Below are positions 11,845-22,038 of a DNA stretch of 64,000 nucleotides, piece after piece; position 1 is the first letter of the stretch; each line of letters begins with the position of its first letter. The notes under the pieces are model-generated. The model did not search any database. It was not told where the DNA came from and worked only from the letters and a program-made list of their open reading frames with translations. Source of the stretch: Hsuehochloa calcarea (Eukaryota; Streptophyta; Magnoliopsida; Poales; Poaceae). The stretch spans positions 434,001 through 498,000 of the forward strand of contig CM070604.1 of assembly GCA_036346395.1 (NCBI GenBank). The letters are read 5' to 3'. The translations under genes and the position numbers were made by a program.

Positions 11845-11852
11845 CAACAACC

Positions 11853-13334
11853 TATTATCAACCTAAGTAGCCAACAGCAACAGCCTATAGGCCAATTCCC
11901 CCAATCTGACTAACTCACCCCCCCCCCTCCTCGCCCGCTTGCTTTGTTCAAGCGATAGCTCAAGGAGGTGCTCGGCAAGGGGCAAAGGCCCATGGTGAGC
12001 CAATGAGTGACACGGGGATGGAGGGCACAACGGCTGACGGGGCAGGGAGCTCGTGGCGGCGATCGGTGGGGAAAGTGGGCAGACGGACATGGAGGGCACG
12101 GCGGCGGCTGATGGGTCAAGGAGTGGCGAACAAAGAGTAGGCAACAACTGAGCATCCGGCGGCAGTGACATAGGTACATCTCACTCTTAATTTCTCGTTC
12201 AATTCCTAAATCTCAAATTTTTAGTAATGTTCTAGTGTTGATTTGTAACAGGTGAATTGTGTCTTTTGAAATGTAAATCGTAGGGCATTCAAAAATGAAG
12301 AGAAAATATGTAGATTTAAAATTTAGTTATCTGCATATATTATATCGATTGATTGCCCTTTGGTTTTCATCTCGAGTGGTGGGCAAATTTAGTTTTTAGT
12401 TTTTTTGGTTTTGGTTTACACAAATGTCGAAGCACGATGTACGGTCAGGACTGGGTAGCAGTGAAGGGAGGCGTGAAGTAGCCTAGCTTGGCAACCAACC
12501 CACTGTGCAGGCAGGCAGGCACACCACTGCTTCTAGACCCATACTGCGATCTTTTCCTCCCATCTCGCCGACGTGGCATGTAGGCCACAGCCACCTCCAT
12601 TTGTGGAGGGGAAGCAGACCTGCCTGCCTCAGGCATCGCCGCTCATGAGTCATGAGGGCACTGGGCATTTTTTAAAAAAATCTGGGTAATTCTTTGTAAC
12701 TAGACTGGAATAGTGGACGGAGATGAGATCTGTGGTTCTGTTCTGTGAAAAGAAATTTTAGCTTTTGCTCCTCTAATTCCACTCCCTTTGGAGGACTGCT
12801 ACTTCAACTGTGCCAAACCTGTAGCATGGTTTGGAAAGTAATTAAGCTTAATTGTGAGTGACCTTGCCATCTCCATATGGAGTTGTGGATTGCCACTGTG
12901 TTTGATTCTTCTCTCGTAAGGTGCTTCTTCCCTAGTAATGTGCAAAATAAATTGCTTAGTTTCTATTGCTTGTTTTTGTTTGTTGTTCAATTCCATCCAA
13001 AGTTCCAGAGAGGGGGAGAAGCTGAAACATTGCTTGACATTTTTGTTCGAGGGACTGAATCATGTCAGTGTTCTTATTCACATTTTATACCCAAGGCCCT
13101 ATGCATGTAAGTAAGATAAGATAAACCGCGCAATCATCTCCGATACATTCTGAGCTGACTTCGTTCTTCGTACCGCACTAGTCTCGTCCAAATTTTACAG
13201 ATACTGTAAGCTCGGATTAGCAGAGTACTCTTTCTTCTTGACTCAAGCAAGTGTGCTCCTGTGCCCGTGCATTTTACCTCTAAAAAGATTCCAGATCGAT
13301 CGATGGATGTGCGTGGGAAGGCACCCGGACCACA
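11853..13334. other. Intergenic, promoter side of the TPR-like gene
   Basis: Mixed composition with no recognised gene. A GC-rich stretch at about 11920-12170 has open frames on the reverse strand but only low-complexity content. The last 150 bases before 13335 probably hold the leader of the downstream gene. Confidence 0.5.
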
Positions 13335-15919
13335 ATGGCAGCAGCAACCTTGCCTTGCTCCTCCTCCTCCTCCATCACTCCTCTACCCGCTTCCCCCTCC
13401 CCCCCCTCCCAGCAGCAGCAGCAGGCTCTCTTCCTCCTCAAGATCTCCAGGGTCACGCCCCTGTCGTCGCATCGCCTCCCGCGGCCTCTCCTCCCCGTCT
13501 ACTTCAACTTGAGGAGGAGACCTGCCGCCTCCACCCGCTGCTCCTCCTCCTCGTACAACGGCTGGGCCGACCTCGCCGCCGACCCCGACCTCCCCTTCGC
13601 GCTCCAACTCCCACAATCTCCTTCCCCGCTGACGCTCCTCCTCCTCCTCCTCCTCCCCGTCGCCGCCCTCTCCCTCTCCCTCTCCCTCTCCCTCTCCCGC
13701 CTCCCTCCCATCCCCCTCCTCGCAGCCGCCTTCGCCGCAGGATTCGCCGCCAGGCACCTCGCCCCTGCCTCCCCCTCCTCCTCCTCCTCCCAATCGCACC
13801 GCCTCGCCCATCTCGACGCCCAGGTCCGCGCTTTCAAGGACCAACTGGCCTCCGCAGGCGCCGGCGCCGACACGGGCCTTCTCCTTGACGCCGTCGATCG
13901 CGTGCGCGATGCGGTCGTGGACGCCGCCCGATTGGCTAGCCAAGGCGGCAACAGCGCCACCGCCACCGCCACCGCGTCCGATGCGCTCCCGCCCGTGCTC
14001 GGGGATGTGGCTAAGGGGGTCGTCCGCTATTTGGGTGGCTGGGCTCGGGAGACCATGCGGGAGCTCAGCTTCAGCTCGCCGAGGAAGAAGCCCAAGGACA
14101 AGAGTAATTCAGATGCTGCAGTGCTGGACAAGGGGAACAAGGATGCTATCGCTGCTGCTGGTCCTCAATCTCAGCAAGAGGATGCGGATAAACTCTTGGA
14201 TTCACCAATCCATGCTGGTACAAAGCCCAGCATTGCTAAAGACAACTCATTGGATTCAGCGGTCATCGCTGCAGGAACTGCACTTGACATGCTGCCGTTC
14301 GACAAGGGTGTCAACGGGTTGGATGATGCAGGGTTCGTTGCTCAGAGCGCACAGGAAGATGATCGATTGGAGAGACTGGTGTTCAAGCACAGGTATGGGC
14401 GCGACGGTGCGCGGAATGATCCCTTTCAAGGCGGTAGCTTTGCCACCGAATCCATGGAGTCCTCTTTGCTAGAGAGGACTCTCGAAATTCGGGACAGGTC
14501 CTACAGGTTGAAGATTGAGCGTCGTGGCGGTGAGGGCCAAGCCAGTGAAGCACAAGAGCGGCCAGCCGACCACTTCGTGGGTAACGCTGCCAGCTTTGAT
14601 CCTACACATGGTGAGAGTGCTGCCACGGATTCAGATGGTGAAGAATTCAGCCGCAACTTTAAGGAGGCTGCGGAGACCTTGAGGAAGGCGAGAGAATGCA
14701 TGATGGCCAGTGCTGATGAAGAGACTACAGATGCGTTGCTGTACAAATCAGCAAGGCTTCTTTCCACAGCTGTAGCTTTGAGGCCAACAAGTTTGGTAGC
14801 GGTGGGTCAGCTAGGGAACACGTACCTCCTCCATGGGGAGCTCAAGCTCAAGATTAGTCGCGAACTGAGAACACTCTTGTCCAACAGCGGGGCTTATCTA
14901 AATGGAAGAGAGCGTGTTTCACGATCCAGGAAGCTTGATCGAAGAATCCTAAGCAGAGACAACATTTCGTCTGCTCTTGTGGGTGTTTGTGAGGAGTGTG
15001 AAAGCCTCCTTGTTGAGGCCGGGAGAAGCTATAGGATTGCCCTGTCGATCGATTCGGGTGATGTCAAGGCATTGTACAATTGGGGACTGGCACTTATCTT
15101 TCGTGCCCAGCTACTTGCCGATATCGGACCGGTATGGACAGCAATACACTTCTATCAACTATATGCATATTCACATGACAAGCTGCTGTGGTCTTTATCA
15201 CTTAATAGTCCATGTATACCTTTGGATATAGTGTTGCCGCATAGTTTCCCTGTGATATTGGTAAAATGAGAAACCCCCCCCAAAAAAAAAAAACTATTTT
15301 ATTTATTCTGCAATCATTTAGCTTGGTGGGAATGCCTTGTTTTGTACCCTGGAAACTCAAATACTACACATCCATGAACACTTTCAGACAAAGTAACATG
15401 CAGCTAAATGTTAAGGGTTAATATATGCTTTACTATTTATACGCTTGACCTGAAAATTTGTTCATTCTAGTCACATTTAGTGGAAAAACCGGTGCAGGAA
15501 GCGGCAGTCGATGCTGATCGGGTGTATTTGGCTGCAATCGATAAGTTTGATGCCATGTTGTCCAAAAGCAACAGTTACGCGCCAGAAGGTTGGATACCAC
15601 TCTGTTGTCCAAAACTGTTGAATTTACAAGTTTGAGCTCTTGTGCAAAAGGAGTTGCTCTTTCATTCCCTACCTCTGATTGTTTTCGTGTGGTACTCATG
15701 TGAGAACGATACGGCATTGCAGCCCTCTACAGATGGGGCACCGCGCTGCAGCAGCGATCCCATCTCCGCTCTGGGAGCAGCAAGGAGAAGATAAGGCTTC
15801 TGGAGGAGGCAAAGAGTCTGTTTGAAGACGTTCTGTACGTGGAAGCAGGCAACAAGATGGTAAGAGAAGCGCTGTCATCATGCATATCAGAGCTGAGCTA
15901 CCATGGGCGATGGCTATAG
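13335..15919 (+). CDS. TPR-like chloroplast protein (three exons)
   Basis: Exons 13335-15131, 15471-15588 and 15723-15919 join in phase through GT-AG introns to about 703 residues, ending at the TAG 15917-15919. The N-terminus is rich in Ser, Pro and Arg (residues 1-70) and reads like a plastid transit peptide. A hydrophobic Leu/Ser/Ala stretch (about residues 100-140) could be a membrane segment. A charged middle region follows. The C-terminal half has helical tetratricopeptide-like repeats, for example LYKSARLLSTAVALRPTSL, YRIALSIDSGDVKALYNWG and AIDKFDAML, ending LYRWGTALQQR. TPR folds are protein-binding scaffolds; the partner is unknown. An alternative reading continues through the first intron to a stop at 15267-15269, but the spliced model restores further TPR helices. 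The first exon is GC-rich, as is typical of grass genes. Confidence 0.87.
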
Positions 15920-16297
15920 GAAACAAGATGGTTACATTATCGCCTGCTCCATCGTTTTCGTTTGGTTCATTCTGCCTGCTTCCTAGCTTTGGCAAGCGCC
16001 TGCGCACTGGCAACATGAGTGAGGATTGAACAAGACACGGCCGAATAAAGTAATTAATATGCTGCTATGCTAGTGCTACCAATAAAGGATGTATTATGTG
16101 CTGACAACGTGCAAGATTCTTCTGCACGTGTAATAGTAGGTCGTCCCACGTGGCGGCCTCTCATTCGGCGGCAACCGGTCACCGAGCGGCAGGTGGCGTG
16201 GGCAGGTCACCTGCTACTCAGTGGTGGCGCGGCAAGCCGGCTGCCACACGGTGGGGGCGCGGTAGGCCCCTTGACGTGCATTTTGAGCGCGATAAGG
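15920..16297. other. 3' flank of TPR-like gene, no gene
   Basis: About 380 bases holding the probable 3' UTR and a GC-rich stretch (about 16140-16290). No feature is recognised, and the start of the copia fragment follows. Confidence 0.5.
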
Positions 16298-17865
16298 TGT
16301 TATTTTTTCTATTTCGTTGGGAGAGAAACTATTTATAGAAGTTTTGGAAATAATATGTGTGTCCCATGTAGGATCCACACATCCTTTATTTATAGTCTCA
16401 ATACCGAGTCCGACTCTCATACAACGAGTTATCCGACTCTCACACAATGAGTTATTTAGATCTAACACAAACTCTCCAATATTTCCCTTCAAGATGGGCT
16501 GAAGATATCAATTATGCCTATCTTGTTACATATTGTATAATCATCACTAGGACTTAACTCTTTAGTAAAATAGTCAGCCAACTGTTCACCAGACTTGACA
16601 TACTCCAATTTCAATATTCCACCATCGAGTTTTTCCTTAGCGAAGAATTTATCAATCTCAACGTGCTTGGTACGATCATGTTGAACTGAGTTGTTAGCAA
16701 TGTTGATTGCAAATTTATTGTCACAATGCAACATCAAGAGACTATTCCTCGATATTCGAAGCTCGGACAATAAATTCTTCATCCATATCATCTCACTCAC
16801 ACTCAATGCCATTACTCTGTACTTTGCCTCTACAGTAGACCGAGCCACAACCTCCAGCTTTTTGCTTTTTCATGACACAAGGTTACCTCCCACAAAGATA
16901 CAATATCCAGAGGTAGACCTCCTGTCATCCACACTGCTCGTCCAATCAGCATCACAATACCAATCAACATTCAGATGTTGATTTTTTTCTGAACTAAAGG
17001 CTTTTCCTAGGGCTATTCTTAAAATATTGTAGAATTCGATAAACAACATCCATGTGTCCTGTTCTAAGATCATGTATATACCGACTAACAATACTCATTG
17101 CATATGAAATATCAGGTCTTATATGATATAAATAGATAAGATACCCAACAAGTCTTTGGTAAGCTTTCTTGTCAACTGGATCTCCCGACTCAGCACATAG
17201 CTTATGATTCTTATCAATGGGTGAAGTAATAGGGTGACACCCAAGTATACATGTTTCTGCCAACAGATCAAGGACATACTTCATCTGCGAGAGAACTATA
17301 CCATTCGAAGAACGAACAATCTCAATCCCAAGAAAAAATCGAAGAGGTCCAAGATCTTTTACCTCAAATGCCTCTCCCAGTTTTTTCTTCAAGGACTTGA
17401 TTTCCTCGGCATCATCTCTAGTAATCACAATATCATCAACATAGACTGCCAATATGGTGATATGTGATCCTATATGCCTATAAAACACAGTATGATTTCT
17501 ATTGCACTGAGAATAGCCCATACTACAGACTGCATGCCTGAATCTATCAAACCACGCCCTTGGAGACTGCTTCAAACCGTATAAAGACTTCTTGAGTTTA
17601 CACACTTTCCTCTCAGTCTACTTGTTCTCATATTCAGGAGGAATCTCCATGTTTACATCCTCTTGCAAATCATCATGTAGAAAAATATTCTTCACATCAA
17701 CTAATGTAGAGGCTATCCAAAGTTAATTGCACATGAGATTAACATTCTTACCGTGTTCATCTTCGGCACCGGTGTAAAAGTCTCATCATAGTCTATCCCA
17801 TATATTTAACTATAACCATTTGCAATCAAGTGTGTCTTATATCTCTCGATCTTATTATGCCATGC
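16298..17865 (-). mobile_element. Ty1-copia 3' fragment (RT-RNase H plus 3' LTR)
   Basis: Reverse-strand copia remnant. Its short 3' LTR (16298-16469, TG...CA) is preceded on the element strand by a purine-rich tract (GAAGGGAAATATTGGAGAG). RT and RNase H follow to the right, and the element is cut off at about 17865, directly before the clathrin leader. No 5' LTR or target duplication is visible. Confidence 0.8.
16489..17860 (-). pseudogene. copia RT and RNase H remnant
   Basis: RT: KSLYGLKQSPRAWFDRF, VYVDDIVIT (active-site YVDD) and DLGPLRFFLGIEI, about 16990-17605. RNase H side: a frame at 16489-16848 beginning ARSTVEAKYR, with HCDNKFAINIANN and GEQLADYFTKEL. The upstream part (VNMEIPPEYE and TPVPKMNT equivalents) has stop codons. 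The coding parts are fairly well preserved but lie in separate frames, and gag, protease and integrase are absent. Confidence 0.85.
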
Positions 17866-18102
17866 TGACGCTCCTTCTCCTCCTCCTCCTCCTCCTCTTC
17901 CTCCCTCACTGCTTGCTAGCGCCTAGCGGTGGTATCTTACCAGTTAGTTTTTATCAGAAGGGCGCTCGTTGCTCTTTCGCCTCGGCGCGTGGATTGCTGC
18001 GACGCGCACGGTCTACTGGTTACCACGAGACGAGAGGGAGACACGGACGGACGGATCATCGTCACCTTCCCCTCCTGCGCTCCACATCCCAACCTCCCCG
18101 CC

Positions 18103-18335
18103 ATGGCCTCCGGCTCGCCCTTCGACGACGACGACTCCTTCCTCCGCTCCCACGGCGCCGCGCCCGTCTCCAGCGACGGCTTCCCGGCATCCCCGGACGC
18201 GCCCTCGCCCTTCGGCATGCCGGAGGCCAACGGCGGCCTCGACAACGACCCCTTCGCCGCCGACGCTGGGCCCATCCTCCCGCCGCCCACCGAGATGGGC
18301 GCCGAAGAGGGATTCCTGCTGCGCGAGTGGCGCCG
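18103..18335 (+). pseudogene. Clathrin light chain first exon only (orphan exon)
   Basis: The ATG at 18103 opens a GC-rich exon of 77 codons plus two bases. It encodes the acidic N-terminus of plant clathrin light chain (FDDDDSFLRSHG, then DPFAADAGPILPPPTEM and the hallmark GFLLREWRR) and ends at a good donor CGCCG|GTATGC. Clathrin light chain binds the heavy chain hub on coated vesicles. The heavy-chain-binding helix encoded by later exons (normally starting QNAILLEEKE) is not found before the next gene at 19467. About 240 bases of plausible leader precede it. It is therefore either a truncated copy or a promoter/first exon now serving another transcript. If spliced to the AG at 19288-19289, the frame would run REWRRLEVKKNH and stop about 30 codons on. 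Confidence 0.7.
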
Positions 18336-19466
18336 GTATGCTCCCTTGCTCCTTCCTTGCCTCTACCGCTCAGATCTGGTGGTCCGATTGGGTGCTAGAT
18401 CCATGCGCGCGATCTTCACGCGCCAAGTTACGCAGAGGCACATGATGATGTGATCCACGGCATTAGCCTAATGCTCTGCACATGTTTCAGCTGTCAATAC
18501 TCTTGGACTTTCCACATCCAAAAGCCACACAGCTAGTAGCGTTCTGAATTTCAGATTGCCCTACATGTTGGTCAGCTTATTCGTGCCTAGCCAGTTTCTT
18601 GCTACTACACCGGCGGTGCCCTTTTGATTAGCTCACCTTGCGATGATGCCGCAGTTTGTCAAATCAGAACGCTGTTTAGTGTTCTCACAGAAGCAGTGGA
18701 AAAAGTAACACGGACATTTCATAGATGCAAACACGGCATTGGAAGTAACCCGCTGCAACACTTTGCATCATGACTTGTCAATGTGGTAGAATGGTTCCAC
18801 TTGCTGCAACATTGTCTCAGGATTAGCTAAACTTGCTTGATACATGCTAAATAAGCAAATCCAATCTAGGTTTGAGTTTATTTTGGGTATTTGTTATCCC
18901 GATGTATGTGCAAACAAATCAAGGTCAAAATTCTTCCTCCTCTGTGATGAGACCTTAAGCTTGATTAGACAATCAATAGGGAAATAAAACTGGCACCACT
19001 TGTTCTTGCCAGAGCAAAGCAGGCCTAGTGGCAACTACAAATTCATGATCAACGCTTTGGGTTGCTTAGGAAGGGTGTGTAGCTTATGTGCGTATCATGT
19101 CCACAAGACTGTTATCTATCTCAGGAAGATTGTTGGTTTTGTTTGATGATTTGTTTCGTGCACAGCCAAGTAAGAATCTCGTCCTCCTTTGCCCTGTTAA
19201 TCGCTATTGGCTCTTCTTGCGGCAGATCTGTTGTTTGGTCCGCGAGAGATTCGATTTTGATGCGCTGAGACATGGTTTTCTTCCGCAGGTTGGAGGTGAA
19301 GAAAAATCACCGCGCGAACAATGCACGGAATGAACAATGCACGGCACGAACAATGCTCGGCACAAACAATGTTAGTTAGCTGTTACTACTATTCTATTAA
19401 ATCTTTGCCTTATTTCTAGGTCATAGGCAAACCCTCATGTTGTTGTGTTGTTATCAGCTTACGGAC
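18336..19466 (+). other. Intron-like region and leader of Sen2
   Basis: No clathrin-coding sequence is seen here. Candidate acceptors are TTCCGCAG at 19282-19289 and TTATTTCTAG before 19420. A four-fold short tandem repeat of the AACAATGCACGGCACG type lies at 19315-19371, possibly within the Sen2 leader, and contains several upstream ATG triplets. Confidence 0.45.
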
Positions 19467-20333
19467 ATGTCAGGTCCAAGATGGAAGAAGGGCAAAGACG
19501 GCAAGGACTTTGCAGCTCTAGCAGCAGCTAATCCCATGTCAAGCGTTGTTGCCGAGCTCCAGGCTTCACTGGGACGCTCAAAACTTGTGGCAACTTTATC
19601 GGGCCAGGGCGGGGACGCAATTCTTGGAGTCAAACCGGAGCAAGCTGTTCTTCTGAACCGTGCCGCCTTTGGCCGGGCTGTGGAAAACGCAGGAGTAGAA
19701 AAACAGTGGTTCCAGCTGGGCCCTGAGGAGGTCTTCTACCTTTCCCATGCTTTGAAGTGCTTCACAGTTGAGTCAGAGGACAAGAAGCATATGACTGGAA
19801 TGGAGCTGTGGGACCGCTTGAGCTCCACGTCAGAGTCATTTCCCGAGATGTACAAGGCATACTCACATCTTAGATCCAAGAACTGGGTGGTGCGGTCAGG
19901 ATTGCAGTACGGTGCGGATTTTGTTGCTTACCGTCATCACCCAGCTCTCGTCCACTCAGAGTTTGCAGTGGTTGTAGTTCCAGAAGGCAGAGAGTTTGGC
20001 CACAGGTGTGGCCGTCTGAAGGTGTGGTCCGATCTACTATGTGCGCTCCGGGCTTCTGGCAGTGTCGCCAAGAAATTGCTTGTTCTGACCATCAACAGCA
20101 GCAGCTGTGAACTGAGCTCCCCAGACTGTTTAGAACAGCTGATTGTTCATGAGAGAACAATCACAAGATGGATACCCCAGCAGTGCCGTGAACTGCGACG
20201 TGAACAGTGTAGAGAAGAAGCAAATATGGAAGAGCAAGATCACAAAAGAGAAAGTGTAGTATTCAACTACTGGGGTGTAATACTAGGCTTCACCGTCCTT
20301 TCTAGCTTACTTGTATACAAGCTGAAATTTTGA
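19467..20333 (+). CDS. SEN2: tRNA-splicing endonuclease subunit Sen2
   Basis: A single-exon frame of 288 residues from the ATG of MSGPRWKKGK; an upstream in-frame ATG at 19437 adds only ten unlike residues. It matches the plant Sen2 family, whose product cuts intron-containing pre-tRNAs at the 5' splice site within the four-subunit endonuclease. The C-terminal nuclease fold shows the YGADFVAYRHHP motif, with Tyr155, His163 and Lys202/203 (AKKLLVLTI) as the expected catalytic triad. An N-terminal domain with PEEVFYLSHALKCF precedes it. Unusually, the last about 23 residues (FNYWGVILGFTVLSSLLVY) are hydrophobic and end in a short basic tail, like a tail anchor. The frame is intact, and AATAAA follows the stop. 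Confidence 0.92.
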   Translation: MSGPRWKKGKDGKDFAALAAANPMSSVVAELQASLGRSKLVATLSGQGGDAILGVKPEQAVLLNRAAFGRAVENAGVEKQWFQLGPEEVFYLSHALKCFTVESEDKKHMTGMELWDRLSSTSESFPEMYKAYSHLRSKNWVVRSGLQYGADFVAYRHHPALVHSEFAVVVVPEGREFGHRCGRLKVWSDLLCALRASGSVAKKLLVLTINSSSCELSSPDCLEQLIVHERTITRWIPQQCRELRREQCREEANMEEQDHKRESVVFNYWGVILGFTVLSSLLVYKLKF

Positions 20334-20334
20334 C

Positions 20335-20340
20335 AATAAA
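20335..20340 (+). terminator. Polyadenylation signal of Sen2
   Basis: AATAAA lies immediately after the TGA stop (20331-20333). This is close for a poly(A) signal, so a further downstream site may be used. Confidence 0.4.
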
Positions 20341-20401
20341 GCTTAAAATTCCTGCCTACTTACGTTGGTGAGGGGTGAGCTTTCATCTCATAGAAATACT
20401 G

Positions 20402-20890
20402 TGTTGGTACTTGTCGCAGTTGCGGCCCCAACGACCCAGGGAAGCCCGCAGTATAGACCTCGCAACCCACAAGCACGAAAGCTCCCCTCCCCGGGGGGGC
20501 ACCAGGTGTCCTTTCAGGGATGCTTCGGAGACTCCTCGAAGGGTCTTTGGAGTACCGCGAGGCCCGAAACAGTGAGTTTTCCGGGGTCACCTTGGGGAAG
20601 ACTCGGAGCACCTCCGAAGGGTCCCCAAGACCAAGAGTCCCGAGGAAGACTCGGCCCCGAGAAGCCCGGGTCTCGGGTTCTTGAGCCACCGGGAGGAAGA
20701 CTGAGGCCCCCAGAGACCCTACGCGAGGGGGAGTCCCTGCAGCCTCTACGCGTACAATTTTTTTTAGGGTTATAGTAATAATGTAAGTACCATATTTTAA
20801 GAGGCTATAAATAGCTATCTCCCCCCTTCCATGTAAAAGTCAGATTTAGTTTTTTGGAGCAATCAATACATACATTTTTCTGACAACTGG
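20402..20890. repeat. LTR-like GC-rich block (solo LTR or fragment)
   Basis: A GC-rich stretch with repeated GGGTC/CTCCGAAGGG-like motifs (20470-20740) is followed by AT-rich sequence, a TATA box in GGCTATAAATAGC (20801-20813) and a stretch ending near TTTTTCTGACA. This succession is typical of a gypsy-type LTR with U3, TATA and R/U5. No matching target duplication was found, so the boundaries are approximate. Confidence 0.5.
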
Positions 20891-20971
20891 TTCCTTCTCC
20901 TGAGGACTCTTCGGTCCCTCCGAGTGTACTGGGGTCCTCTCTTATTGTCTAGCCTTCTTTTACTACGACAG

Positions 20972-21290
20972 TACTCTTTGTGAGCCTTGGTTAGGTATCT
21001 AGTAGTGGTGCATATACATTCACACAACAACATTTGACTGTAGAGGAACATTCGTATTGTGGTCTGTGGCTCTAAACCTTTTGTAGATCTTGAAGAAAGC
21101 TCTGAACCGGCATTAAGGCATTTTCTGTACTTCTCAACGAATGCAGGCCTAGGATCTTTGGTACTCTGTGTGAGTCTTGGTTAGGTTTCTAGAAACAGTG
21201 CATAAATATATTCACACAACTGTATTTGACTGTAGAGGGTCATTCATGTTATGGTCTGTGGCTAAACCTTTTGTAGATCTTGAAGACAGC
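20972..21290. repeat. Diverged tandem duplication, offset about 190 bases
   Basis: Segments 20972-21100 and 21162-21290 align along their length. They share TACTCT(T/G)TGTGAG(C/T)CTTGGTTAGGT, ATTCACACAAC, TTTGACTGTAGAGG, GGTCTGTGGCT and AACCTTTTGTAGATCTTGAAGA. No coding function is seen. Confidence 0.75.
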
Positions 21291-21503
21291 CAGTCCATTG
21301 AAGAAAAGAGGTACACTGGATGCATTTTCTCTATGCAGAGTTTTTACCCACGTAGCTGAAGTGTTATAGAGATGTAGTACCTTCAGTATGTATCATACAT
21401 TTAGTAACGTTAGAGATTAATCTACTGTACAGCAAAACTGAAGCTGCGTTAGCTTTCAGAGATTTCTGGAATGACCATAGTGAATGGTTCCAACATGAAG
21501 TCT

Positions 21504-21504
21504 G

Positions 21505-21540
<36 letters not shown>

Positions 21541-21550
21541 TAGAGAGAGT
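21504..21550. repeat. Compound microsatellite (TA)n(GA)n
   Basis: About eight TA units (21504-21520) are followed by about ten GA units (21521-21541) and a short imperfect tail. Confidence 0.95.
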
Positions 21551-21992
21551 AATATTTAACAATATGAGTGACAATTTTTTCTTTCAAGTGACAAATCTGC
21601 ACACAGTAAATAATTTAATCGACATAATTAGAGGATTATTAGATGATTGTGAAGGTATATGGGGAAAGAACAACATGCACAAGGGTAGCGATTTCATAAT
21701 ATTGAACAATATGAGTGACATTTTTTTCTTTCAAGTGACAAATCTGCACACAGTAAATAGTTTAATCGACATAATTAGAGGATTATTAGATGATTGTGAA
21801 GGTATATGGGGGAAAGAACAACATGCACAAGGGTAGCAATTTCATAATATTGAACAATATGAGTGACAATTTTTTCTTTCAAGTGACAAATCTGCACTCA
21901 GTAAATAATTTAATCGACATAATTAGATGATTATTAGATGATTGTGAAGGTATATGGGGAAAGAACAACATGCACAAGGGTAGCAATTTCAT
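21551..21992. repeat. Three tandem copies of a 147-148-base unit
   Basis: Copies begin at 21551, 21698 and 21846 with AATATT(T/G)AACAATATGAGTGAC and end with GGGTAGC(G/A)ATTTCAT. They differ by only a few bases. The first unit is 147 bases (49 codons), so one plus-strand frame stays open through the first unit and most of the second (VTNLHTVN(N/S)LIDIIRGLL repeated). A one-base gain near 21810 then breaks the register. The array ends shortly before the stop codon of the reverse-strand TANGO2 gene. Confidence 0.92.
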
Positions 21993-22038
21993 CCTTCTTA
22001 TTTGAGGCTCCCATCTTTTTGTGCAAACCGGCCGCCGC

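Noticed and set aside
13383..13943. 186-codon reverse-strand Gly/Glu-rich frame
   Set aside because: Shadow of the GC-rich first exon of the TPR-like gene.
21564..21836. 90-codon frame over the tandem repeats
   Set aside because: Open because two near-identical repeats share a frame; no family match and no expression evidence.
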